From positions 1 to 64,000 of the forward strand of contig CAJJPX010000002.1 in NCBI GenBank assembly GCA_905193755.1: a stretch of 64,000 bases of DNA, in the 5' to 3' direction. The DNA comes from an uncultured Clostridium sp. (GTDB lineage Bacteria > Bacillota_I > Bacilli_A > RF39 > UBA660). The first letter of the stretch is position 1. The number at the start of each line of letters is the position of its first letter. Shown one piece after another: positions 22,793-31,808 of this stretch. A model generated the notes under the pieces. It was not told the DNA's origin, made no database searches, and saw only the letters and a list, made by a program, of their open reading frames with translations. The position numbers and the translations under genes were made by a program.

Positions 22793-23825
22793 AATTTACA
22801 GTTTCAGTTTTAACACAACTTCCATTATTAAGATTATATCCATCCTCACAACTTATAGTTTTAACAGTACTAGTTGAAGGAACACACCACATGAATGCAC
22901 CTCCAACACCATCCTCTTCAGAATACATATAGTCATCTTTATCATTACAATGCCATCCACCAGTATTATCTGCATGATACTTTTTATTATAATTTAAGCA
23001 TTTTCCATTCTTAAGTGTATATCCAGATGAACATGATTTTTTTTCTACTGTTTTTGTGATTTTTGTTCTAGTACACGTTGAACCATCTTCGCTAGGTGTA
23101 CAGTATTCAGGACATGTATAAGGTACAACCCATTTAGCAGTAATAATAGAGTCTTTACTTATAATTGTGTCTTCAGTTACTTGAGTGCCATTAGTATTAA
23201 TCCAACCTTCAAATTTGTATCCTTCTTTAATAGGGGTAACTGGTAAAATAATTTTAGAATCTTTAGCAATTATTAAATCATTAATTTCATTTCCACCATC
23301 AGTATTAAATTTAACTGTTACAGTTTTCTCTCCGGTTTTAACCCATCTTGGTTTTAAAGTGGTATTTTTTTCAAGTGTTGCATTTTCATCAACAACATAT
23401 CCTTCATCATTAAGCCATCCAATAAATGTATTTCCGGCCATAACAGGCGTTTCTAAAAGCATAGGAACTTCTCCTTTAACACTTATTACAGTTATTGTAG
23501 AATTATTAACAATATAACTTATAGTAATAACTTCTTTATCTTTAGGAATCCATCTAACTTTTAATTCTATGTTACTATTTACTTTAGTATAGTTAGTTGC
23601 AATTTTATTATTATATATGAATCCACCAAATATATATCCTTCTTTGCTTGGTTCACTTGGTAAAGTAAGGTTTTCACCTTTTTTAATTCTTATCTTTTCA
23701 ATAACACTACCACCATCAGTATTGAAAGTTACAGTATACTTACTATTAATAATTAAAATTGTAATAACTAATGCAGCAATTAATACTAAAGCTATACCAC
23801 CAATTATAATATATTTCTTTTTCAT
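22779..23825 (-). CDS. Cell-surface protein with InlB-type (Flg_new) repeats
   Basis: 348 residues with an N-terminal membrane helix (4-26). Three or so 65-residue Listeria-Bacteroides repeats follow: VTFNTDGGSVIEKIRIKKGE... GYIFGGF, an imperfect middle unit (ISYIVNNSTI... GNTFIGWLNDEG) and VKFNTDGGNEINDLI... GYKFEGWIN. The last 90 residues are Cys-rich (about 12 Cys) and likely disulfide-bonded outside the cell. Such repeats mediate protein or host contacts in other bacteria. Confidence 0.8.
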   Translation of the reverse strand: MKKKYIIIGGIALVLIAALVITILIINSKYTVTFNTDGGSVIEKIRIKKGENLTLPSEPSKEGYIFGGFIYNNKIATNYTKVNSNIELKVRWIPKDKEVITISYIVNNSTITVISVKGEVPMLLETPVMAGNTFIGWLNDEGYVVDENATLEKNTTLKPRWVKTGEKTVTVKFNTDGGNEINDLIIAKDSKIILPVTPIKEGYKFEGWINTNGTQVTEDTIISKDSIITAKWVVPYTCPEYCTPSEDGSTCTRTKITKTVEKKSCSSGYTLKNGKCLNYNKKYHADNTGGWHCNDKDDYMYSEEDGVGGAFMWCVPSTSTVKTISCEDGYNLNNGSCVKTETVNCTKN

Positions 23826-23855
23826 GTGTCCTCCATATTATATATATATCATAAC

Positions 23856-23883
23856 AAAAAAATAGTGTAGTGTACACTATTTA
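23856..23883 (-). terminator. Terminator of the dehydrogenase gene
   Basis: AAATAGTGTA-CAC-TACACTATTT with a T tract on the minus strand, overlapping the stop codon. Confidence 0.75.
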
Positions 23884-24827
23884 GTTTTATTATATTTGTA
23901 AAATCCTTCACCGTTAGACATACCAAGTTTACCTTCATCAATATACTTCTTTAATAGTTTTTCCATTCCTTTAAAATTATATGGGGCTAAAAAAGAAGGA
24001 ATTTTTACATACATAAGTACGATTTCATATGCAGTTTTAAGTCCAACTGTATCAAGTATTTGAAATGGACCTTTAGGTGAACCAGTACCAAGTGTCCAAG
24101 CCTTATCAATACTCTCTACGTCTGATATTCCATTAACTAATAAATCTAATCCAGAGAATAATAGGGGTATTAACATAGAATTTAATAAGTATCCAGATTT
24201 TTCTTTTTGAAGTGGAAGAGCTATCATATTAATATTTTCAGCAAACTTAATAACTTCTTTAAAATACTTTTCATCTGTCTTACTATGTTTCATTACTTCG
24301 GCAGTATTATTTTTCCATATTGAGTTAGCAAAGTGTAATGATAGGAATTTTTCAGATCTGCCTGTATACTTAGCAAGTTTACTTGGTAACATAGTAGATG
24401 AATTAGTAACAACAATAGTTTTCTCATCAAGTATAGGAGCCATTTCTAAATATAAATCTTTCTTAGCTTTAAAGTCTTCAGTCATAGCTTCAATTACTAA
24501 GTCAGATCCTTTTAATGCTTTATTGATATCTAACTCTAACTTAATATTTTTATAAGCATCTTCTACCTTTTTAAGACATTTCTTTTCATCAAATTCATTT
24601 TTACCTACTATACCACGGCACCAATTATTAATGCTTTTACCATCTTTACTTGCCATTAGTTTTATAGCATCTATGTAAGACTTTTTAACACTTTCTAGTT
24701 TTGGTTTTGTTCTATCAATACTTCCTTTACTTCTAAGCCAAATAGTTACATTAAATCCGCAGTATGCTGATTGAAATGCTATTTGAGTACCTAGAACTCC
24801 ACCACCCATAATAGTAATATTTTTCAT
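23877..24827 (-). CDS. 3-hydroxyacyl-CoA dehydrogenase
   Basis: 316 residues. The NAD-binding start is ITIMGGGVLGTQIAFQSA (residues 4-21). VIEAMTEDFKAKKDLY and VVTNSSTMLPSKLA match the conserved middle, and LHFANSIWKN replaces the usual HFFNP region. The C-terminal dimerization domain has LGTGSPKGPFQILDTVGL. It oxidises 3-hydroxyacyl-CoA or runs in reverse in butyrate-type metabolism. No thiolase or crotonase is adjacent, so the pathway is unclear. Confidence 0.88.
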   Translation of the reverse strand: MKNITIMGGGVLGTQIAFQSAYCGFNVTIWLRSKGSIDRTKPKLESVKKSYIDAIKLMASKDGKSINNWCRGIVGKNEFDEKKCLKKVEDAYKNIKLELDINKALKGSDLVIEAMTEDFKAKKDLYLEMAPILDEKTIVVTNSSTMLPSKLAKYTGRSEKFLSLHFANSIWKNNTAEVMKHSKTDEKYFKEVIKFAENINMIALPLQKEKSGYLLNSMLIPLLFSGLDLLVNGISDVESIDKAWTLGTGSPKGPFQILDTVGLKTAYEIVLMYVKIPSFLAPYNFKGMEKLLKKYIDEGKLGMSNGEGFYKYNKTK

Positions 24828-25015
24828 GATTTACCTCCTAATAACTAAATAATTATATCATATTATAAAAACAAAAGTTAAAACTTTACATATGCTAGAC
24901 TATAACTTTTTAAAATAATCTTTATTTTAAAACTAGATAACATAATAAATATTCATCGATAATATAACTTGTAATAATTTACTAAATATGTTATAAAAAA
25001 CTTAAAGGAGTTTAT

Positions 25016-25813
25016 ATGGGAAAATTTAGTAAAACAATGAAAGAAAAATATAAAGAAAAGAATAAAAAATCTATCGCAGTATATCTATTACTAAGACTTC
25101 TTGTAATAGTATGTATGTGGATTCAAATAGTGATGAAACAATATAACAATGCTTTACTTTGTGTACTTGCTTTATTCTTATTTACGATTCCAACTATAAT
25201 ATCAGAAAAATTTAAAATAGGTATTCCAAGTCTATTAGAGTCTATTATTTATATGTTTATATTTTCATCAGCAATTCTTGGTGAAATAAATAATTTCTAT
25301 GGAATAATACCTGGATGGGACACTATGCTTCATACTCTTAATGGATTTATATGTGCAGGTATTGGCTTTTCACTAGTAGACTTATTAAATCAAAATAGTG
25401 AAAGAATTAGTTTATCTCCAGTATATGTAGCACTCGTAGGTTTTTGTTTTTCAATGACTATAGGTGTACTTTGGGAATTCTATGAATTTGCGAGTGATAG
25501 AGTATTCTTAACTGATATGCAAAAAGATAGAGTAGTTCAAAAATTCGGTTCAGTAGACTTAAATAAAGAAAAAGTTAATAGTACTGTTAGAGTAGAAAAT
25601 ATAGATAAAACAACAATACACACTAAAGACGACAAGATTTATGTTATAGAAGGTGGATACTTAGATATAGGTATTATTGATACTATGAAAGACTTATTTG
25701 TAAACTTTATAGGAGCAGTAGTTTATAGTACACTAGGATACTTCTATATTAAGAAAAGAGATTACTCATTTGTTAAAAACTTTATGCCAAATAAAATAAA
25801 GAACGAAAATTAA
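25016..25813 (+). CDS. Multi-pass membrane protein
   Basis: 265 residues with about six hydrophobic segments. A conserved-looking GWDTMLHTLNGFICAGIGFSL stretch includes Asp and His inside the membrane region, reminiscent of the YjdF/DUF2238 group. A 70-residue soluble insertion (residues 160-215) precedes the last helix. AAAGGAG lies before the ATG. Function unknown. Confidence 0.65.
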   Translation: MGKFSKTMKEKYKEKNKKSIAVYLLLRLLVIVCMWIQIVMKQYNNALLCVLALFLFTIPTIISEKFKIGIPSLLESIIYMFIFSSAILGEINNFYGIIPGWDTMLHTLNGFICAGIGFSLVDLLNQNSERISLSPVYVALVGFCFSMTIGVLWEFYEFASDRVFLTDMQKDRVVQKFGSVDLNKEKVNSTVRVENIDKTTIHTKDDKIYVIEGGYLDIGIIDTMKDLFVNFIGAVVYSTLGYFYIKKRDYSFVKNFMPNKIKNEN

Positions 25814-25823
25814 TCGTTCTTTT
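25797..25823 (+). terminator. Bidirectional terminator between convergent genes
   Basis: AAAGAACGA-AAATTAA-TCGTTCTTT with T and A tracts on both sides; contains both stop codons. Confidence 0.8.
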
Positions 25824-26673
25824 TAAATTCATCTTTTCTCTCATTAAAGAAATCATAATATATTCTAACATTAGGTAGTTCTGTCCATTTCTTAGTAGTT
25901 ACTTCTTCTCCATCTAAATCATATATACGAGCTTCCATTAAGTTAAGTAAAAATGGTGAATGAGTAGAAATAATAAACTGACAATTATAAAATCTAGCAG
26001 ATTCTTCTATAAATTTTTTAAGTTTTAATTGATTCTCAGCAGATAAACTGTTTTCTGGTTCATCAAGTATATAAATACTGTCTTCCTTAATTTCTCTTTC
26101 CCAAAACATCAAAGCAGATTCTCCATTAGATTGCTCAACTATATTATTATTACCAAGTCTATCTCTTACATATCTTGACATTGTTTTTCTTTTAGAATCA
26201 TATGAATCTTTTAATTTTTCATGGTTTTCAAAATTATTCTCACTATTAAATTTCATATCAAAGTATTCACGACTAAGTCTTTCTTTACGTCTATTAACAT
26301 TAGCATTTATACTTCTAATATCAAGTAAATAATCAAACACATCATCACTAGTTATAGTTTTAATTTCCATAGGTTCTTCAAAACTCATATCATATTTACA
26401 TTTAGAAGTATATAAATCAAAGAATGCACCTTTATCAAAACTTTCTTTTCTATTTGAATGTAAACACTCTGATATTATATTAAGTAAAGTACTTTTACCA
26501 CAACCATTTCCTCCATAAAATATAGTTATATTACTAAAATTTATCTCTTTAAATCTTTTCATAGAAAATAAACCAATTGGATAATAAGAATTATATATAT
26601 TTCTTCTATCTTCATCAAATAAGAAATGCTCTTGTACATCATCAAGTAACTCAAATCTTTTTAAATAAACCAT
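25810..26673 (-). CDS. SMC/ABC-like AAA ATPase
   Basis: 287 residues. Walker A is FYGGNGCGKSTLLN near residue 55, the signature-like stretch VEQSNGESALMFWE lies before Walker B SIYILDEPENSLS, and the H-loop is FIISTHSPFL. The short coiled insertion of about 60 residues is typical of stand-alone AAA_15/AAA_21 ATPases rather than transporters. The pentapeptide protein gene lies 10 bp upstream on the same strand. Role unknown; similar ATPases occur in defence and DNA repair. Confidence 0.78.
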   Translation of the reverse strand: MVYLKRFELLDDVQEHFLFDEDRRNIYNSYYPIGLFSMKRFKEINFSNITIFYGGNGCGKSTLLNIISECLHSNRKESFDKGAFFDLYTSKCKYDMSFEEPMEIKTITSDDVFDYLLDIRSINANVNRRKERLSREYFDMKFNSENNFENHEKLKDSYDSKRKTMSRYVRDRLGNNNIVEQSNGESALMFWEREIKEDSIYILDEPENSLSAENQLKLKKFIEESARFYNCQFIISTHSPFLLNLMEARIYDLDGEEVTTKKWTELPNVRIYYDFFNERKDEFKKND

Positions 26674-26682
26674 AAAAACCTC

Positions 26683-27300
26683 CTAATCTTTAATAATAAT
26701 ACCTAAATATCTCGCAAGCATCGCAGCTTCTATCATACTAACACTAATACCTTTTAAAGATGAAATATCTATATTAATATCTTCTATACTAGAATTAGAT
26801 AAATCAAAACCAATATGTTCAAGCCTTAGAATAGTTACTTTATTAAGACTACATTTATCAAATTCAATATTCTTAAAATGACATTCTGTTATATAAGATT
26901 CATCTATCATACATTCATTAAATAACAAATTATCAACATTCACAGAATAGAAATTACTATATCTTAAATTACAATTATTAAACTTTATGTTTTTAAGACT
27001 AACTTCACTAAAAGATACACCAATTAACTTAGAATTATTAAATATTACTCTATGTATACCAACACTTTCAAATACTTTATTAGATAAATCACAATTATTA
27101 AATATACAATCTATAAATTCAGCATTAGAAAGCTCTATATCATTAAAATCTATCTTATTAAATATACAAGAGTTAAATGTAATATCTTTAAAACTAGTTA
27201 TATTATTTTGATCAAACTCCTTATTGTCAATAGAATATTCATAATCTTCATCTTTATAATACTCAGTAAATTTAATTTTTGGATCAATAATTTTCTTCAT
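26683..27300 (-). CDS. Pentapeptide-repeat protein, leaderless
   Basis: 205 residues. Tandem A(D/N)Lxx-like repeats fill residues 35-170 (for example FIDCIFNNCDLSNKVF and FNNCNLRYSNFYS), expected to form a right-handed beta helix. Some family members protect gyrase from quinolones, but this one is short of the classical Qnr features. The ATG at 27300 has no ribosome binding site; TATAAT ends six bases upstream, so the transcript probably starts at the ATG itself. Confidence 0.8.
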   Translation of the reverse strand: MKKIIDPKIKFTEYYKDEDYEYSIDNKEFDQNNITSFKDITFNSCIFNKIDFNDIELSNAEFIDCIFNNCDLSNKVFESVGIHRVIFNNSKLIGVSFSEVSLKNIKFNNCNLRYSNFYSVNVDNLLFNECMIDESYITECHFKNIEFDKCSLNKVTILRLEHIGFDLSNSSIEDINIDISSLKGISVSMIEAAMLARYLGIIIKD

Positions 27301-27386
27301 AATTTTATTATACAATATAAAATGTCATATATTGTAAAAATCTTTATAATGTGTAGTTGTTATGTTAAAATAAAGATGTGATAAAT

Positions 27387-28523
27387 ATGAATGACATAAG
27401 TGTTTTTTATGATGAAATAATTAATGAAGCAAGTGCTGGTAGAGTAGATTGCTTTTTTATGATGAACTTACTTTTTAGTACATATTTAAAAGAAGAAAAT
27501 AAAACTATTGAAGCCAAAAAGGATGACGATGGAAGATACTTGATACCAACTCTAGTCATAAAGAATAAAGAAAGTTTTAACAAATTATTAACAGAATATC
27601 TAGCTTTAGCAAAATCAAAATATGATTTAACTAAATATTATGAAGCACTTGAATTTGAAGACATAAAAAACCATGAACAAGTTATTAACAAGCTAGTTTT
27701 AACTACTTTATGGGCTAATGCTACATATGATGATTTTAGTGAGTCAGAAGAATTCTTAAGAAAACAAATATCATTCTTAAAAGACAATACTTTTAGTGAA
27801 TATAATGAACCTACTATTATAGGATATTCTGAAATGTTAGGTGGATACGTAGAAATAGAAAACATATCTGAACCTATTCTAAATGAAACACCAAATTCTT
27901 TAAAAATAACTTTAATTGAACCTGAAACTAACGAAAGATATACTTTTCCATTAGTAAGATATGGTATAAAAGATGGTAAATGTTACATATACGCAGTTCA
28001 GAAGAATAAAAAGTTTGATATAGATAATAACTTTAAAAAGAAAGTAAATCGTAGACTATTTAAAATAGGAGAAAACTTTGATACTAAGAATGATACTTAT
28101 GAAAACTATAGAGAAGGAAATCTAAAAGATGTTTCTGCTTCGTTCGTAGTTGCTTCTAACATAGCTTTAGGTCTTTTATCATCAAAAGGTATCAATGATA
28201 TAGTAGTGCCATCTATATTAATAGAAAGATGGAATGCTAAAGAAAAAAATATTATTGTAAGATCTAGAAGAGAAAGAGAACAACAAGAATACATAGAAAC
28301 AAATAAAAATGAACATAATGAAATACAAAGCAATTTAACTGAAAAACTACTTAGAACATTCTTAAGAATAGTTAGTCATAATAGTACTTTTGAAGTAATG
28401 GCTTATCCATTTGATATAGATTCATCTCTTCACATGAGAACTAGCCCTGAACTAGATTGTAATAATAGTTTATTAAATGAAACTTTTCTCATTGGAGAAA
28501 AAGTAAATAGTAAGAAAATATGA
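27387..28523 (+). CDS. Hypothetical protein, about 378 residues
   Basis: A soluble, mostly helical protein. The start is 27387 or GTG 27378; the ribosome binding site is weak (AAAGATG). The middle has a beta-rich stretch (LKITLIEPETNERYTFPLVRYGI). RRREREQQEYIETNKNEHNE is a highly charged helix near residue 300. The last 60 residues contain FEVMAYPFDIDSSLHM. I do not recognise the family. It is followed 24 bp later by a methyltransferase gene with its own promoter. Confidence 0.6.
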   Translation: MNDISVFYDEIINEASAGRVDCFFMMNLLFSTYLKEENKTIEAKKDDDGRYLIPTLVIKNKESFNKLLTEYLALAKSKYDLTKYYEALEFEDIKNHEQVINKLVLTTLWANATYDDFSESEEFLRKQISFLKDNTFSEYNEPTIIGYSEMLGGYVEIENISEPILNETPNSLKITLIEPETNERYTFPLVRYGIKDGKCYIYAVQKNKKFDIDNNFKKKVNRRLFKIGENFDTKNDTYENYREGNLKDVSASFVVASNIALGLLSSKGINDIVVPSILIERWNAKEKNIIVRSRREREQQEYIETNKNEHNEIQSNLTEKLLRTFLRIVSHNSTFEVMAYPFDIDSSLHMRTSPELDCNNSLLNETFLIGEKVNSKKI

Positions 28524-28547
28524 TATAATATATGTACGGAGGAAAAT

Positions 28548-29423
28548 ATGCTTGTAAGTAAAGATTGGAAAGATTATGAATGTATTGATGCAGGTAATGG
28601 TGAAAAGTTAGAACGCTGGAAAAACGTAATTCTAAGAAGACCAGATCCTTGGGCATTATGGACACATAAAGATACAAGAGAATGGCATAGTTATCATGCA
28701 GTGTACCATAGAAGTGATAAAGGTGGAGGATACTGGGAAAATAAAAAAACTTTTCCAGAATATTGGACTGTTGAATATAAAGGATTAAAGTTAAAGGTAA
28801 GCCCTACAGGATTTAAACACACAGGTTTATTTCCAGAACAAGCAGCTAACTGGGATTTTATTATGTCTAAGATTAGAAATGCTAATAGACCTATAAAAGT
28901 ATTAAATCTATTTGCATACACTGGAGGAGCTACAATGGCCGCATCATACGCAGGAGCAGTAGAAGTAGTACACGTAGACGCATCAAAAGGAATGAATGAT
29001 TGGGCTAAAGAAAATGCAAAACTTTCAGGACTAGAAAATAATAAGATTAGATATATTTGCGATGACTGCTTAAAATTTGTAGAACGCGAGAAAAAAAGAG
29101 GAAATAAATATGATGCTATAATAATGGACCCACCAACATACGGAAGAGGTCCCTCAAAAGAATTATGGAGATTTGAAGATAGCTTAAATAAACTAATAGA
29201 CTCATGTATTGATATACTAAGTGATGATCCATTATTCTTACTTATAAGTTCATATACAAAAGGTATAACACCAGAAATATTAAAAAATATTTTAGAAACA
29301 AGTGTTGAAGAAAAACTAAAAAATGGTAAAATAAAAACAGATGAAATAGGACTACAAATCTCAACAAGAAATATGATACTTCCTTGTGGAGTCTATGGAA
29401 GGTGGGAAAAAAATGAAAACTAA
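28548..29423 (+). CDS. RlmI-like class I SAM-dependent RNA methyltransferase
   Basis: 291 residues. The SAM-binding loop is LNLFAYTGGATMAASYAGA, with acidic motif VVHVDASKGM, and the catalytic-region motif is IIMDPPTYGRG. These match the Methyltrans_SAM/RlmI group that makes m5C in 23S rRNA, but the N-terminal PUA domain is replaced by a 100-residue beta domain. TATAAT (28521-28526) and GGAGG precede the ATG. It overlaps the next gene. Confidence 0.85.
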   Translation: MLVSKDWKDYECIDAGNGEKLERWKNVILRRPDPWALWTHKDTREWHSYHAVYHRSDKGGGYWENKKTFPEYWTVEYKGLKLKVSPTGFKHTGLFPEQAANWDFIMSKIRNANRPIKVLNLFAYTGGATMAASYAGAVEVVHVDASKGMNDWAKENAKLSGLENNKIRYICDDCLKFVEREKKRGNKYDAIIMDPPTYGRGPSKELWRFEDSLNKLIDSCIDILSDDPLFLLISSYTKGITPEILKNILETSVEEKLKNGKIKTDEIGLQISTRNMILPCGVYGRWEKNEN

Positions 29424-29769
29424 AATGATACTTAAAAGTATATTCGTAACAGCTTTGTCATTAATACTTGTTGCTCTTTCAATAATCGCATTCACTAAGA
29501 TCGATAAAACAGATGCATTATATGAATTAACTAAAGATAAAGATTATAGAATAATTGATAATATTGATAGTTGTTCTAAAAAGTTTATGGATTGCTTTTA
29601 TGTTACAGATGAGCAAGAATATTGTTTTGAATGTAGAAAAAGTAATGAAATTCTATTAGAATGGACAGATGGTTCACAAACTAAAATGATAGATTCTCTA
29701 AATGATGGAACAGTTAGTATAGAATCACTTATAGAACATGGACTTAAGGTTGTAACAAATAATGATTAA
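29413..29769 (+). CDS. Small anchored extracytoplasmic protein
   Basis: 118 residues with an N-terminal membrane helix (8-27) and an outside domain with four Cys (CSKKFMDCFY, YCFECRK), which could form disulfides. ATG at 29413 follows GGAAGGTGGG and overlaps the methyltransferase stop by 11 bases; its own end overlaps the pseudouridine synthase start. Translation of all three is likely coupled. Unknown function. Confidence 0.65.
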   Translation: MKTKMILKSIFVTALSLILVALSIIAFTKIDKTDALYELTKDKDYRIIDNIDSCSKKFMDCFYVTDEQEYCFECRKSNEILLEWTDGSQTKMIDSLNDGTVSIESLIEHGLKVVTNND

Positions 29770-30412
29770 TATTATTTATGAAGATAACCATCTTTTAGTA
29801 GTAGAAAAACCTATAAATATACCAACCCAAGAAGATAATACTAAAGATAAAGACCTTCTAACAATTCTAAAAGAATATATAAAAGAAAAATATAATAAAC
29901 CGGGAAATGTATACTTAGGACTTGTTCATAGACTAGATAGACCAGTAGGTGGTATTATGGTATTCGCAAGAACCTCAAAAGCCGCATCTCGTCTTTCTGA
30001 ACAAGTAAGAAACAAAACATTCAAAAAAACATATAACGCAGTAGTTATAGGAAACATAAATAAAGAAGGTAAACTAAAAGACTATCTTTTAAAAGATGAA
30101 AAAAAGAATATAGTAAAAGTAGATAAAAATGGAAAAGAAGCAATACTAAACTTTAAAAAATTAGATTACAAAAATAATATGTCTTTAGTAGAAATAAATC
30201 TAGAAACTGGAAGAAGTCATCAAATAAGAGTACAAATGTCTCATTATGGCCATCCTCTTTTTGGTGATCAAAAATATAATAAGACATCTAAAGTTGGAGA
30301 ACAAATCGCATTATTTGCTAAAAGAATAGAATTTATTCATCCAACTACTAACAAATTATTAACATTTGAACTAGATTTACCTAATCGCTATCCATTTACT
30401 ATTTTTAAATAA
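29762..30412 (+). CDS. RluA-family pseudouridine synthase
   Basis: 216 residues. The catalytic Asp is in GLVHRLDRPVGGIMVFA near residue 58, and LETGRSHQIRVQMSHYGHPL matches the conserved RluA C-terminal motif. There is no S4 domain, so it resembles the short RluA/RluD-like enzymes that modify rRNA or tRNA; the target is unknown. It overlaps the preceding gene by 8 bases. Confidence 0.9.
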   Translation: MINIIYEDNHLLVVEKPINIPTQEDNTKDKDLLTILKEYIKEKYNKPGNVYLGLVHRLDRPVGGIMVFARTSKAASRLSEQVRNKTFKKTYNAVVIGNINKEGKLKDYLLKDEKKNIVKVDKNGKEAILNFKKLDYKNNMSLVEINLETGRSHQIRVQMSHYGHPLFGDQKYNKTSKVGEQIALFAKRIEFIHPTTNKLLTFELDLPNRYPFTIFK

Positions 30413-30421
30413 GGAGTAAAA

Positions 30422-30910
30422 GTGAAGAAAAAACTAAATATAGAAGTAGATATGAGTGAGAAAAAGCATTTCATAAGTAAATATAATGAAAATACTTTAG
30501 CTCCAGAATTAAAAGACTACCTACTTAATGAAATAACAGGTTATGATATAAATACAAAAATAAATATAATTATAGATACTAAATTTGATTTAACAGATGA
30601 AGAAAAAGATCACTATAAAAAACTAATCATAAAAGAATTTAAAGAAAGTAACGATGAAATTCTATATGAGATTGAACAAAGCAACTTAAAGAAATTAACT
30701 TTATCATTAATTGGAATTTTATTCATAATAGCTGCATACTTCTTTAGTCATATTATGGGAGATATATTAGAAGAAATACTAACAGTATTTGGATGGGTTG
30801 CTTTATGGGAAGTAGCATACGCTATATTCTTTACAGATGCATCTAGAAGAAGAAAAATAAAAAGAAATAACCAAATAATGAATGCAAATATTAAATATAA
30901 AGACAAGTAA
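30422..30910 (+). CDS. Membrane protein with cytoplasmic N-terminal domain
   Basis: 162 residues starting with GTG behind AAGGAG. The first 95 residues are soluble and charged, two hydrophobic segments follow (about 97-115 and 120-138, with Gly-Trp), and the tail is strongly basic (RRRKIKRNNQ). Last gene of the operon with the pseudouridine synthase. No known function. Confidence 0.65.
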   Translation: MKKKLNIEVDMSEKKHFISKYNENTLAPELKDYLLNEITGYDINTKINIIIDTKFDLTDEEKDHYKKLIIKEFKESNDEILYEIEQSNLKKLTLSLIGILFIIAAYFFSHIMGDILEEILTVFGWVALWEVAYAIFFTDASRRRKIKRNNQIMNANIKYKDK

Positions 30911-30925
30911 TCTTGTCTTATTCTT
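30898..30925 (+). terminator. Terminator of the RluA operon
   Basis: AAGACAAG-TAAT-CTTGTCTT followed by ATTCTTTT; contains the stop codon. Confidence 0.65.
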
Positions 30926-30992
30926 TTGTAAACTTAAAAAAATAGATTAAAAAAACATAAAATAATTGTTATAATATATAATAGGTGAGAAT

Positions 30993-31781
30993 ATGGAATT
31001 TAAAAATGATATTAATTACTTAGATCAACACTTTCTAATTGATAGAAGCATAATCAATTTATTTGTTGATTCAGCAGAATTAAAACCAACTGATAATGTA
31101 GTTGAGATAGGACCGGGTAAATGTGAAATAAGCGATATAATTGCTAAAAGATCTGGTCATTTAACATGTATAGAAATAGATAGAAATCTAGAACATTTTA
31201 TTAGCGTTTTAAAAGATAAACATGATAACGTAGATGTTATATATGGGAATGCACTTAATGTATATATTCCACCATGTGATAAAATTATTTCAGCTCTTCC
31301 ATACTCAATAACAGAACCATTTATAGAAAAACTACTTAGATGTGACTTTAATATGTGTATTCTAATCGTAGGTAAAAGATTTGCTGATGCAGTTGTTAAC
31401 AAATCACTAACAAAACTTGCACTTCTTTCAAATTCATTCTTTGATGTTACTAAGATAATGGATATAACACCTGATGCATTTGATCCATCTCCAAGAGTAA
31501 TGTCATCAATGATAAGACTTGTAAAAGTACCAAGAGAAGACTTAAAATTTAGTTTCAAGAGATTTATATTTAGAGAAATGTTCTTCCATAGAGATAGAAA
31601 ACTTAAAAATAATTTAATGGAAGCTTTAATAGAATTTGCTAAACTTCATGATAAAAAACTAACTAAAAAAGAAAGTAAAAGTATTATAGAAGAATATGAA
31701 ATACCAAAAGAAATACTAAATAAAGAAATGGAAAATCTATCTAACGAAGAATATGAATTAATCTATAACATATTAAAATAA
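30993..31781 (+). CDS. KsgA/Erm-type rRNA adenine dimethyltransferase
   Basis: 262 residues. QHFLIDRSII opens the fold, VVEIGPGKCEISDII binds SAM, and CIEIDRN is the acidic loop. Motif IV reads ISALPYSITEPF, where KsgA normally has NLPY and Erm NIPF/Y; the Asn is missing. FDPSPRVMSSMIRL matches the family. It may be a divergent KsgA, an Erm-like resistance enzyme or a paralogue with another RNA target. TATAAT near 30973 and AGGTGAG precede the ATG. Confidence 0.78.
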   Translation: MEFKNDINYLDQHFLIDRSIINLFVDSAELKPTDNVVEIGPGKCEISDIIAKRSGHLTCIEIDRNLEHFISVLKDKHDNVDVIYGNALNVYIPPCDKIISALPYSITEPFIEKLLRCDFNMCILIVGKRFADAVVNKSLTKLALLSNSFFDVTKIMDITPDAFDPSPRVMSSMIRLVKVPREDLKFSFKRFIFREMFFHRDRKLKNNLMEALIEFAKLHDKKLTKKESKSIIEEYEIPKEILNKEMENLSNEEYELIYNILK

Positions 31782-31808
31782 GGAAATTAACTTTCCTTAT
31801 TTTCTTTT
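31774..31808 (+). terminator. Bidirectional terminator
   Basis: AAAATAAGGAAA-TTAA-CTTTCCTTATTTT between convergent genes; both stop codons are in it. Confidence 0.8.

Noticed and set aside
28489..28677. Assorted open frames antisense to genes, such as those opposite 28.5, 34.1, 44.2 and 61.2 kb
   Set aside because: They lack ribosome binding sites and mirror the codon pattern of the true genes on the other strand.
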